Positions 7,929-15,265 of a stretch of DNA of 64,000 nt are shown here, piece by piece. The notes below the pieces were generated by a model. It made no database searches, was not told the origin of the DNA, and saw nothing but the letters and a program-made list of their open reading frames with translations. Position 1 is the stretch's first letter, and each line of letters starts with the position of its first letter. Made by a program: the position numbers and the translations under genes. Source of the stretch: Eubacterium aggregans (GTDB lineage: Bacteria > Bacillota > Clostridia > Eubacteriales > Eubacteriaceae); the NCBI RefSeq assembly GCF_900107815.1, contig NZ_FNRK01000002.1:62001-126000 (forward strand), given 5' to 3'.

Positions 7929-10076
7929 ATGGAACGAAAAACAGTCAATTTGTTTGATGTTATATTTAGAGGTACGGCGGAGTACCAGACCCGTGCTGAA
8001 AAAATGGTGGCGGAAGCCTTGGCCACTAAGGGCGCAGATGCTCAGGTCAAGCTGCCGGATACCGCTTACGCTCTGCCCTGTATTTACGCCATTACTGGTG
8101 AAAAAATCACCACCGTTGGCGAATTGGAACACGCACTGGAACTTGGGCGGGAACGGGTTAACCGGACAACCATGCTGCAAAGTGCATTGGATGCTGGTGT
8201 GGCTTCCATTATTTTCTGTGAAATCATTCAGGCCATCAAATACCTGGATGGCAATCCCCACGAAGAATGGGTGGATGGTTCCTTAACCGATGCCGTCGTC
8301 CGTTCTTTCGGTGTCGCGCTGGTTACCCAGGATATCCCTGGTGTTGCTGTTATTATTGGGAAACACAAGGATCCGGAACAGCTGGCTAAAACCATTAAAT
8401 CCTATCAGAACAAGGGTCTGCAGACTTACCTGGTTGGGGAATGTATTGATCAGGCCAGAGAACAAAATATTAAAATGGGCGTTGAACTTCGGGTTATCCC
8501 CTGTGGGTATGAAATTGAAGATGTCATCAATGTTATTTCTGTTGCGATCCGTGCTTCCATTATGTTCGGAAATACCCCGGCCGGGGATTGGGAAGCACAC
8601 CGAATCTACACTCGTGACCGCGTTATGGCCTTTGTCAACGTCTTTGACGATTGGACAGACAAGATTATTGCAGCGGGTGCCGGCGCCATTGAAATGGGCT
8701 TCCCAGCTATTACTGAAACCTATATCAACGAAGTACCAACCCTGCTCCTCAATCAGCCGGATCTCACCAAGACCGATTCGACCTCTTTGGAAGCCCGGGG
8801 CATTAAGATTAAGATTACCGAAATTGACTGCCCAGTCTCCGTTTCCTCTGCCTTTGAAGGGGAACGTGTCCGTAAGGATGACATGAAGGCTGAATTTGGT
8901 GGAAACCGTACCAAGGCTTGGGAATTGGTCCACACCGTTGATTTAGGGGATATTGAAGATCACGCCATTGAAATCATCGGACCAGATATTGATGATCCAA
9001 TGTTCGACGGCGTGGATGTGGTACGCCTGCCCCTGGGTATGGAAATTAAGGTGGCTGGTAAAGCCATGCAATCGGACTTCGAATCCGTTTTGGAACGTCG
9101 TCTCCACTACTTCTTAAACTATATTGAAGGCTCCATGCACGTTGGACAGCGTAATATCTCATGGATTCGTCTGACCAAAGAAGCCTTCGATGCTGGTTTC
9201 CGTCTGCGTCACTTCGGTGAAGTGGTTTATGCCAAAATGCTGGATGAATTTGGTAAGGTAGTCGATAAGGTTTCTGTGACCCTGTACACGAAAGAAGAAG
9301 ATGTCGTTCGTTTAGAGAAAGAAATGGTTAAGCCCATTTATGACAAGCGTGATGATCGTCTGGCATCCCTGACCGATGAAAGTGTTGATCAATTCTATAC
9401 CTGTACTCTTTGCCAGTCCTTCGCACCTTCCCACGTTTGTGTGGTTACACCGGAACGTTTGGGTCTGTGCGGGGCTGTATCCTGGCTGGATAGTAAGGCC
9501 ACTAAGGAGCTTGATCCCACTGGTCCGGCTCAGCCCATTGAAAAGAAAAAGGTTATCGACGATCGTCTGGGTTCATGGGAAGAAGTCAATGAAATTGTGG
9601 CGAAATGTTCCCAGGGTGCTGTTGAAGCGGTTACCTTGTACTCCATCTTGGAAGATCCCATGACTTCCTGTGGTTGCTTCGAATGTATCTGTGGGATTAT
9701 GCCAGAAGCTAATGGCGTTATCATCGTCAACCGTGAATTCCCGGATATGACCCCAACTGGGATGACCTTCGGTGAACTCGCCTCCATGACCGGTGGTGGG
9801 GTGCAGACGCCTGGCTTTATGGGCCACGGCCGTCACTTTATCTCCTCCAAGAAATTCATGGCAGCTGAAGGCGGTATCGAACGGATCGTTTGGATGCCTA
9901 AGGAGCTGAAGGATGATGTTGCAGAACGTTTGAATAAGTCCGTTGAAGAAATGACCGGGATTAAGAACTTTACCGATATGGTGTGTGATGAAACCATTGC
10001 CACTGATTCTGAAGCCGTTCTTGAATTCCTAACTGAAAAAGGACATCCAGCCCTTGAGATGGATGCGATTATGTAG
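7929..10076 (+). CDS. acsB: Acetyl-CoA synthase (CODH/ACS alpha subunit, AcsB)
   Basis: A 715-residue bacterial ACS with all three domains (Moorella enzyme about 729). It condenses CO from AcsA, methyl from AcsC/D and CoA at the A-cluster. The ligands are all present: Cys492, Cys495, Cys504 and Cys514 hold the [4Fe-4S] cluster (CTLCQSF, SHVC, LGLCG), and the Cys581-Gly582-Cys583 motif holds the distal nickel. As I recall the Moorella numbering (506, 509, 518, 528, 595, 597), every ligand is shifted by exactly 14, which argues for an intact enzyme with a slightly shorter N-terminus. The N-terminal domain that docks with CODH is also present. A terminator follows at 10117. Confidence 0.97.
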   Translation: MERKTVNLFDVIFRGTAEYQTRAEKMVAEALATKGADAQVKLPDTAYALPCIYAITGEKITTVGELEHALELGRERVNRTTMLQSALDAGVASIIFCEIIQAIKYLDGNPHEEWVDGSLTDAVVRSFGVALVTQDIPGVAVIIGKHKDPEQLAKTIKSYQNKGLQTYLVGECIDQAREQNIKMGVELRVIPCGYEIEDVINVISVAIRASIMFGNTPAGDWEAHRIYTRDRVMAFVNVFDDWTDKIIAAGAGAIEMGFPAITETYINEVPTLLLNQPDLTKTDSTSLEARGIKIKITEIDCPVSVSSAFEGERVRKDDMKAEFGGNRTKAWELVHTVDLGDIEDHAIEIIGPDIDDPMFDGVDVVRLPLGMEIKVAGKAMQSDFESVLERRLHYFLNYIEGSMHVGQRNISWIRLTKEAFDAGFRLRHFGEVVYAKMLDEFGKVVDKVSVTLYTKEEDVVRLEKEMVKPIYDKRDDRLASLTDESVDQFYTCTLCQSFAPSHVCVVTPERLGLCGAVSWLDSKATKELDPTGPAQPIEKKKVIDDRLGSWEEVNEIVAKCSQGAVEAVTLYSILEDPMTSCGCFECICGIMPEANGVIIVNREFPDMTPTGMTFGELASMTGGGVQTPGFMGHGRHFISSKKFMAAEGGIERIVWMPKELKDDVAERLNKSVEEMTGIKNFTDMVCDETIATDSEAVLEFLTEKGHPALEMDAIM

Positions 10077-10116
10077 GGGCACCTGCCTTTACAATGCATG
10101 ATTGCTTTGTTTGACT

Positions 10117-10140
10117 GCCCCCTTTCTTAAGGGGGCTTTT
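10117..10140 (+). terminator. Rho-independent terminator of the acs operon
   Basis: GCCCCCTT pairs with AAGGGGGC across a TCTT loop and is followed by TTTTC. It lies 40 bp past the acsB stop and separates the acs operon from the His-rich/CooT unit. The T-tract is short, so some read-through into the next genes is plausible. Confidence 0.8.
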
Positions 10141-10200
10141 CAATAGGTAGGTATGGACGTAATTCCAGTGGATTTTCTCGCCAGCCCCAATAGACTCTGT

Positions 10201-10206
10201 TATAAT
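10201..10206 (+). promoter_or_regulatory. -10 element of the candidate nickel-handling unit
   Basis: A perfect TATAAT lies 40 bp before the His-rich start codon, between the acs terminator and a strong ribosome site (AAAGGAGG at 10231-10238). The hexamer 17 bp upstream (TCGCCA) is a poor -35 match, so the promoter may depend on an activator. Confidence 0.5.
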
Positions 10207-10245
10207 GATGATAAATATAATGAATAATGCAAAGGAGGCATTCTG

Positions 10246-10620
10246 ATGAAAGAACATACGCACGAACACTTGCACAATCACGACCACGATGGAGGGGCAC
10301 ACACCCATGAGCACGTTCACACCCATACCCATGATGGTGAAACCCATGCCCATACCCACAGCCATGATCACGGCCACGATGGTGAGCATGGACATTCCCA
10401 TGGTGCGGCGGGACGGGACCAGGAAGTCCTTGCCCTACTTTTGGACCATTGGGCAGCCCATAACCAGGACCATGCCGTGGAATACCAAAAATGGGTGGAT
10501 AAGCTGACCGCAGATGGAAAAACGGATGTTGCAGGGGCCATTACCGAGGCCATTGCCCTCATGGCCCAGGCGGATGAGCATCTCCGTGCCGCTAAGAAGA
10601 AATTGACGGAAGAAGCGTAA
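10246..10620 (+). CDS. His-rich soluble protein, candidate nickel chaperone or store
   Basis: A 124-residue protein in two parts. Residues 4-52 contain 21 histidines, mostly as alternating HxH with Asp, Glu, Thr and Gly between them and no cysteine. Residues 57-124 form a compact, predicted helical domain (DQEVLALLLDHW, HAVEYQKWVDKL). There is no membrane segment or signal peptide, so it is cytoplasmic and not a transporter, although His tracts often trigger such annotation. Similar His tails occur in CooJ, HypB, UreE and SlyD, which bind nickel. Adjacency to acsB and to the CooT gene points to nickel storage or delivery for CODH/ACS; this is inference. The C-terminal domain is repeated alone in the gene at 11297. 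Confidence 0.8.
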   Translation: MKEHTHEHLHNHDHDGGAHTHEHVHTHTHDGETHAHTHSHDHGHDGEHGHSHGAAGRDQEVLALLLDHWAAHNQDHAVEYQKWVDKLTADGKTDVAGAITEAIALMAQADEHLRAAKKKLTEEA

Positions 10621-10669
10621 AGCTTAAAACATATTGAACATCAAAAATACAGATTAAAGGAGAACAATC

Positions 10670-10870
10670 ATGTGTGAATCAGCCGCTTTTTTTGTAAACA
10701 AACAAGGTAATGAAGAAAAGATAATGGATTATGTTATTGATATCCGTCCGTCGGAAGATGGTGGCCTGGTGTTATCGGACCTATTGGGTGAAACCAAATC
10801 CATCCGGGGACGGCTAAAGGAAGTGCAGCTCCTCCAGCATAGAATCCTCATTGAGGAAACCGATGCCTGA
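10670..10870 (+). CDS. cooT: CooT family nickel-binding protein
   Basis: A 66-residue protein beginning MCESAAFFV, followed by GNEEKIMDYVIDIRPSEDG, VLSDLLGETKSIRG and KEVQLLQHRILIEE. This is the CooT pattern: a small beta-barrel whose Cys2, directly after the initiator Met, is essential for nickel binding in the R. rubrum homologue. It starts at ATG after AAAGGAG. It lies 49 bp after the His-rich gene and overlaps the next gene. In R. rubrum cooT sits beside cooC and cooJ in the CO-oxidation locus; here it sits beside CODH/ACS, so nickel trafficking to AcsA or AcsB is likely. The direct recipient is unknown. Confidence 0.85.
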   Translation: MCESAAFFVNKQGNEEKIMDYVIDIRPSEDGGLVLSDLLGETKSIRGRLKEVQLLQHRILIEETDA

Positions 10871-11300
10871 AATGGTGATTACGGTACTGGATGGCATGGG
10901 GGGCGGTATTGGAGCCCGGGTTGTGGAAATTCTAAAAGAAGAGCTCCCGGCTGAGGTGATGGTGTACGGCCTGGGAACCAATTCCCTGGCGACAGCGGCC
11001 ATGCTGAAAAAGGGTGCGAACCGTGGTGCCACTGGAGAGAATGCCATTGCCTACAACGTCGCCCGGGCGGATGTGGTGGTAGGAGCCATCTCCATGATGA
11101 TTCCCAATGGGATGATGGGGGAGGTTACCACCCCCATGGTCGAGGCCATCGCTGCCAGCAGCGCCATTAAAATCCTCATTCCCATCCTTCCGGAGGGGAC
11201 AGCCATTGTCGCTCTGGAAAAGAAGCCTTTGTTGCTGCAAATCCGTGAGGCCGCCGATTTAATTAAAACGAAGTTAGAATCCGGAGGGTGTTTGAAATGA
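10863..11300 (+). CDS. DUF3842 family protein
   Basis: A 145-residue protein with a Rossmann-like start (VITVLDGMGGGIGARVVEIL), then VYGLGTNSLATAAMLKKGAN, RGATGENAIAYN and ADVVVGAI. I recognise this as DUF3842, a small family common in anaerobic Clostridia with no known function. A TTG at 10851 would extend the frame, but ATG 10863 is preferred because GAGG at 10853-10856 lies 6 nt upstream. The gene overlaps the cooT stop by 8 bp and its own stop overlaps the next start. The glycine-rich loop suggests nucleotide or dinucleotide binding, but I see no catalytic signature. Its position between two members of a paired metal-binding candidate family is notable. Confidence 0.8.
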   Translation: MPEMVITVLDGMGGGIGARVVEILKEELPAEVMVYGLGTNSLATAAMLKKGANRGATGENAIAYNVARADVVVGAISMMIPNGMMGEVTTPMVEAIAASSAIKILIPILPEGTAIVALEKKPLLLQIREAADLIKTKLESGGCLK

Positions 11301-11512
11301 AGCCAGGGGATCAGGAATTATTTAAGGTACTCATAACCCATTGGATTAACCATCTGGAGGACCATAGGGCAGAGTATGTGGTATGGTCTGAGCGGGTAGC
11401 CGGAAAATATCCCGAAGTCTCGGCAGAAATTAATGGGGCATGGGAGATCATGAAGGCGGCTGAGGGCCGCCTAATGGCGGCAAAGGTCGCCTTTGACAAG
11501 GATCAGGCTTAA
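11297..11512 (+). CDS. Small helical protein, stand-alone paralogue of the His-rich protein's C-terminal domain
   Basis: A 71-residue protein that aligns by eye with residues 57-124 of the gene at 10246: DQELFKVLITHW against DQEVLALLLDHW, then EDHRAEYVVW against QDHAVEYQKW, and a final MKAAEGRLMAAK against MAQADEHLRAAK. It lacks the His tail. The conserved HW-x(n)-H-x2-DH-x2-EY core has His, Asp and Glu residues that could bind metal or contact a partner. ATG 11297 is 8 nt after GGAGGG and overlaps the previous stop (ATGA). An upstream GTG at 11288 lies inside the ribosome site and is rejected. Function is unknown; a heteromer with the His-rich protein is a reasonable guess. Confidence 0.78.
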   Translation: MKPGDQELFKVLITHWINHLEDHRAEYVVWSERVAGKYPEVSAEINGAWEIMKAAEGRLMAAKVAFDKDQA

Positions 11513-11544
11513 GATCGCCTCATGGGTTCGGAAAGGAAGACTGT

Positions 11545-13308
11545 ATGGCGGATGGCAGTAAATGGCTCACCGATACACCAGAGATTGATAATCGTATTTC
11601 CAATATGATGTGGACGATTTCTGGAAATTATGATGACGGGGTCGATGCCGGAGAAAAGAGTCGGATTTCCCCGGAGGTCGCCCTGTACTACGGTATTACC
11701 GCTGGGGGGCGACGGCGGTTTATCCAGTGGGACCAGGTCAAGAAATTTGTGATTAGCCGGGTCCGGGCCGGATGTGATAAGGATACGCTTCTGGGGTTGG
11801 TGCAATTGGCTTCTGACAGCTATGTGGAAGAATGTATTATTGCCGAGCGTCCGGGGGTGGCCACCTTACGACAGCAGGCCTACGATTCTATAGCCGCTCA
11901 TTTTTTGTTTCTCCACAGCGCAGATCTTCTGGAAAAAGCCCAGCATGCCACGGTGCTAAGAAAATCTGGCCGGAACCCCCAAATGGACACGGCCACCAGC
12001 AGGCTCCTATCGGCGGTATCCGAGGCGGCGGCCCAGAAGGACACCCGGGAAATGCTGCGCAGTCTGGAGAAAACCTATCTGTCCTTTTTTCCCCTATACC
12101 TGCCATCAGAGAATGGGGAAAACGCTGAAGAGCAGCGCCAGGCACAAACCAGTGATTTCAATGATTTCCTCCTGGATGAGCTGTACAGTGATGACGAGCT
12201 TGAGGATGTGGAAATGGAGCTGGAAGAACTGGCCGAGGCTTTATTTGAAGGGACTCTGGATGAAGGTGCGGGGGCTTTGGATGGAGGCCCGGCCCGGGTT
12301 TTAAGAATCCGGGAGGAGGATTTAGAGGGGATTTACCGCCAGGTTTCCCGTCATTTTGGAAATACCTATTTGTCCCCGGAGGAGCTCCTCATTCGCCAGG
12401 GACGTTTATGCCGGGGCATCCACGAAAACTGCCGGATCCATATGACCGACGGCGTGCTGCGGTCAGCCTGTGATAACGCCTTCCAGCATAGCTTTGTCAC
12501 CCGACATAAAAATAAAAACAAATTGGTTTATGGTGAGAACCAGCGGATTTTTCGCCGGGCCATCCATAAGCTCACCGAGAGCATCGCTCGGACCCTGGTC
12601 CAGGAGGATGTGGTGGATGCCATCGCCTCAGATGCCGGTGCTTTGGTGCCCGGGCGCCTGTGGCGCATCGGGCGAAGCAATAACCATAAGGTCTTTGAAC
12701 GCACTGTGGATAATACTAAGGGGCGGTATGTGGTGGATATCCTCATCGATGCCAGCGGGTCCCAAAGCCGGAATAAATACCGGGTAGCGGCCCAGGCCTA
12801 CATCTTAACCGAGGCCCTCACCGGCGCAGGCATTCCCACCCGGGTCCAGGGCTACAGCAGCTTCCTGGATTTCAGCATCCTCAAACGCTTTAGGGACTAC
12901 GAGTCCCCCCACGCGGCCAATGAGAACATCTTTGAGTACTTTTGCTCCGGGAATAATCGGGATGGCTTGGCCATTAAAGCTGCCACCTACGATTTAATCA
13001 AGCGTCCCGAGGAAAACCGCATCCTCATTGTCTTAAGCGACGGACGGCCCAATGATATCCAGGTGGGCAAGGGGCGCAGTACCACCATGGAGGAATCCTA
13101 TCGGGGGCTAAACGCCGTGCGGGATACGGCCTTGGAAGTTCGTAGAGCCCGCCAGGCCGGTGTTATGGTCCTGGGAGTCTACACGGGGCGGGAACGGGAT
13201 CTTCCGGCTGAAAAACTGATATACGGCGTGGATTTTGCCTATATCCGGGATATCAACCGGTTTTCAGAGATCGTCATCAAGTACATTCGGCAAATCATCA
13301 CGATTTAA
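11545..13308 (+). CDS. VWA-domain protein paired with MoxR ATPase (CoxE/NorD/CbbO-like)
   Basis: A 587-residue protein. The N-terminal half has no family I can name; an acidic stretch rich in Glu/Asp lies around residues 210-245. The C-terminal ~190 residues form a von Willebrand A domain with an intact MIDAS motif (D402-A-S404-G-S406 in LIDASGSQS) and a later LSDGRPND. Such proteins work with the MoxR AAA+ ATPase encoded next. Pairs of this kind activate or insert metals into Rubisco (CbbQ/CbbO), NO reductase (NorQ/NorD) and the Mo-Cu CO dehydrogenase (CoxD/CoxE). Being 1.5 kb downstream of acsB and behind nickel-binding proteins, it may remodel CODH or ACS during activation. That target is inference. 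No membrane segment is visible. Confidence 0.82.
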   Translation: MADGSKWLTDTPEIDNRISNMMWTISGNYDDGVDAGEKSRISPEVALYYGITAGGRRRFIQWDQVKKFVISRVRAGCDKDTLLGLVQLASDSYVEECIIAERPGVATLRQQAYDSIAAHFLFLHSADLLEKAQHATVLRKSGRNPQMDTATSRLLSAVSEAAAQKDTREMLRSLEKTYLSFFPLYLPSENGENAEEQRQAQTSDFNDFLLDELYSDDELEDVEMELEELAEALFEGTLDEGAGALDGGPARVLRIREEDLEGIYRQVSRHFGNTYLSPEELLIRQGRLCRGIHENCRIHMTDGVLRSACDNAFQHSFVTRHKNKNKLVYGENQRIFRRAIHKLTESIARTLVQEDVVDAIASDAGALVPGRLWRIGRSNNHKVFERTVDNTKGRYVVDILIDASGSQSRNKYRVAAQAYILTEALTGAGIPTRVQGYSSFLDFSILKRFRDYESPHAANENIFEYFCSGNNRDGLAIKAATYDLIKRPEENRILIVLSDGRPNDIQVGKGRSTTMEESYRGLNAVRDTALEVRRARQAGVMVLGVYTGRERDLPAEKLIYGVDFAYIRDINRFSEIVIKYIRQIITI

Positions 13309-13328
13309 GAGGAATAAAAGGAAGAAGA

Positions 13329-14246
13329 ATGGTATTAGCAGACAAGCTTAGAGAACAGCAGGTGGATGAATCTTTAATCCAGGCAGCCATGGCCTTTAAT
13401 GAAACCAGTCCATTGGCCTCCGATCTGGCCGATCGCATCCCAGGGACAGAGATGGTTTTTTATGGAAAAGAAATTTGGGAGATGTGTATCGCCGCACTCT
13501 TAGAAGGGGAGAACATTCTCCTATCGGGGCCAAAGGCCACGGGGAAGAATATCTTAGCGGATAATTTATGCCGATTGTTTGGCCGTCCCCAGTGGAACAC
13601 CTCCTTCCATGTCAATACCGACAGCACCAGCCTCATCGGAACAGACACCTTCATTGATAATGAGGTGCGGCTGCGCCGGGGATCGGTTTATGAATGTGCC
13701 GTCAATGGTGGGTTCGGGGTTTTTGATGAAATCAATATGGCTAAAAACGATGCCTTAGTGGTGTTGCATTCTGCCCTGGATTATCGGAAGATCATTGACG
13801 TGCCGGGGTATGAGAAAATCTCCCTGCATCCTAAAACCCGTTTTATCGGCACCATGAATTACGATTATGCCGGGACGAAGGAACTCAACGAAGCCTTGGT
13901 TTCCCGGTTTTTGGTGGTGGATATTCCCCGAATCGAGATGCCGGTTTTAATGAAGATTTTGGCCGATGAATTCCCCGATGGCCGCCCAGAGGCCTTAGAG
14001 CAATTCGCCGGAATCTTTGTGGATCTCCAGGAAAAGGCCTTCCATTCTGAAATTTCCACAAAGGCCGTGGATCTGAGGGGGATTATGGCAGCCCTTCGGA
14101 CCATTCGCCGGGGCTTATCCCCACAGTTGGCCATTACCATGGGGGTAGTGGGAAAAACCTTTGATCAATACGAAAAGGATATTGTCGGCGATGTCATTGC
14201 CACCCGATTGCCCCAGGAGTGGGGTCCCGCCGATATTTTTGCTTAG
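13329..14246 (+). CDS. MoxR-family AAA+ ATPase with atypical Walker A
   Basis: A 305-residue AAA+ protein of the MoxR/CbbQ/NorQ type. Walker A is GPKATGKN at residues 67-74, where the usual Thr/Ser after the lysine is Asn; Walker B is GVFDEIN, sensor 1 lies in FIGTMNYD, and LVSRF is a likely arginine-finger region. An Asn here could weaken Mg2+ coordination, so ATPase activity should not be assumed. It follows the VWA gene by 20 bp, the usual gene pairing for a chaperone that remodels a metalloenzyme. Downstream is 5-formyl-THF cyclo-ligase, 32 bp away, so the unit seems to continue into folate metabolism. Confidence 0.87.
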   Translation: MVLADKLREQQVDESLIQAAMAFNETSPLASDLADRIPGTEMVFYGKEIWEMCIAALLEGENILLSGPKATGKNILADNLCRLFGRPQWNTSFHVNTDSTSLIGTDTFIDNEVRLRRGSVYECAVNGGFGVFDEINMAKNDALVVLHSALDYRKIIDVPGYEKISLHPKTRFIGTMNYDYAGTKELNEALVSRFLVVDIPRIEMPVLMKILADEFPDGRPEALEQFAGIFVDLQEKAFHSEISTKAVDLRGIMAALRTIRRGLSPQLAITMGVVGKTFDQYEKDIVGDVIATRLPQEWGPADIFA

Positions 14247-14278
14247 AGCAGAAAATGGAGAACAAGAGGAGCGAACCA

Positions 14279-14842
14279 ATGGATAAACAAACCTTTCGGA
14301 AGGAAACCCTGGCCAAGCGCAAGGCCATCTATTCCCCAGTGACCGATGCCCGGATCATCGATCGATTTTTAGCATCGACATATTATAAGGACTGTCACTG
14401 GATTATGGTCTACGTCAGCTTTGGCACAGAAATCAACACCCACGAACTCATCCGCCGGGCCCTGGCCGATGGCAAGCATGTGGTAGCACCCATTTGTGTG
14501 ATGGCTGACCACACGATGATTTTATCAGAAATCCAGGATTTCCCGGGAGATTTAGAGGAAGGCCACTACGGCATCCTGGAAGTTAAAAAAGAATGCATTC
14601 GTCCCATCGATGCGAAAAAACTGGATCTGGTACTGGTGCCGGGTATGGCCTTTATGCCCGACGGCGGGCGCATGGGATTTGGGGGAGGCTACTATGATCG
14701 CTTCCTGGAAACCATCACCCCGGATTGCAAAACCCTGGGGCTGATCCGGGAGGATTTTATTTATGACACCATCCCCATGGACGCCCACGATAAACACGCC
14801 CAGGTTTTAATGACTGAGGATCGGATTATTGATTGTCAGTGA
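14279..14842 (+). CDS. 5-formyltetrahydrofolate cyclo-ligase
   Basis: A 187-residue enzyme that uses ATP to turn 5-formyl-THF into 5,10-methenyl-THF, recycling an inhibitory side product of one-carbon metabolism. The signature GGRMGFGGGYYDRFL and the LDLVLVPGMAF strand are present, with KRKAI near the N-terminus for ATP binding. The open frame extends upstream to 14219 inside the MoxR gene, but ATG 14279 has a GAGGAG site 8 nt ahead and is chosen. The link to acs genes makes sense, since an acetogen runs high folate flux through methenyl- and methyl-THF. It is the last gene of the plus-strand unit before a long inverted repeat. Confidence 0.9.
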   Translation: MDKQTFRKETLAKRKAIYSPVTDARIIDRFLASTYYKDCHWIMVYVSFGTEINTHELIRRALADGKHVVAPICVMADHTMILSEIQDFPGDLEEGHYGILEVKKECIRPIDAKKLDLVLVPGMAFMPDGGRMGFGGGYYDRFLETITPDCKTLGLIREDFIYDTIPMDAHDKHAQVLMTEDRIIDCQ

Positions 14843-14856
14843 TTTATCACAAAAAT

Positions 14857-14978
14857 AAAAAGGGACTGTCCCGCAAATGAAATGAGCTCACAGATATCCA
14901 TCATATAAATACATTTATGAATGTATTTATATGACGGACGTCGATTGCTGCTTTTTCCTTGTGGAACAGTTCCTTTTT
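14857..14978. repeat. 122-bp imperfect inverted repeat, MITE-like or bidirectional terminator
   Basis: The outer 18-nt arms (14857-14874 and 14961-14978) pair completely with three G-U wobbles, carrying A5 at one end and T5 at the other. In the centre is a perfect 15-bp stem, TCATATAAATACATT at 14901-14915 with its complement at 14920-14934, and a TATG loop. The region between converging genes (14842 on plus, 14987 on minus) is a natural place for a two-way terminator, but 122 bp is long for that. The GGGACTGTCCC-type ends recall terminal repeats of small non-autonomous elements. No transposase is present. Confidence 0.6.
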
Positions 14979-14986
14979 AATTGCGT

Positions 14987-15151
14987 CTAAACCCCTTCTC
15001 CCGGCAAGGTCTGGAGGGTGCTGTACACTTCGGTGATCACTTGGCAGATGGTGTTCACATCCAGCTTTTGGGTATCTCCTGTAGTTTGGTGTGCAACAAT
15101 GTAGGCCTTTGCTACATCAACGGCTAATTCTTTGTTAGATTTTTCGTCCAT
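14987..15151 (-). CDS. Small 54-residue conserved-looking protein
   Basis: Reading the minus strand from ATG at 15151 gives 54 residues: MDEKSNKELAVDVAKAYIVA, then HQTTGDTQKLDVNTICQVIT and a short tail ending in GEGV. AAAGGAG lies about 8 nt upstream; an ATG 6 bp earlier (15157) is too close to that site. The KELAVDVAKAYI...ICQVITEVYSTL pattern resembles the short N-terminal helical segment of MucR/Ros-type small proteins seen in Clostridia, but this is a weak resemblance. No function is assigned. It lies between the inverted repeat and the hydrogenase gene, on the same strand as the hydrogenase. Confidence 0.6.
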   Translation of the reverse strand: MDEKSNKELAVDVAKAYIVAHQTTGDTQKLDVNTICQVITEVYSTLQTLPGEGV

Positions 15152-15265
15152 GTCCATGTCTCCTTTGGCATTTTTGCCATTGTAGCACCAAAAGCTTGAA
15201 GGTTTTATGAATAAAGACGAAATAACAGAAAGTATTAAAGATAACCGCTTATTTAACAGAATAGC

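Noticed and set aside
10246-10620. His-rich protein as a zinc or cobalt transporter
   Set aside because: His tracts often cause this annotation, but there is no hydrophobic helix; the protein is soluble.
14857-14978. Complete insertion sequence
   Set aside because: No transposase or target-site duplication could be seen, so only an inverted repeat is reported.
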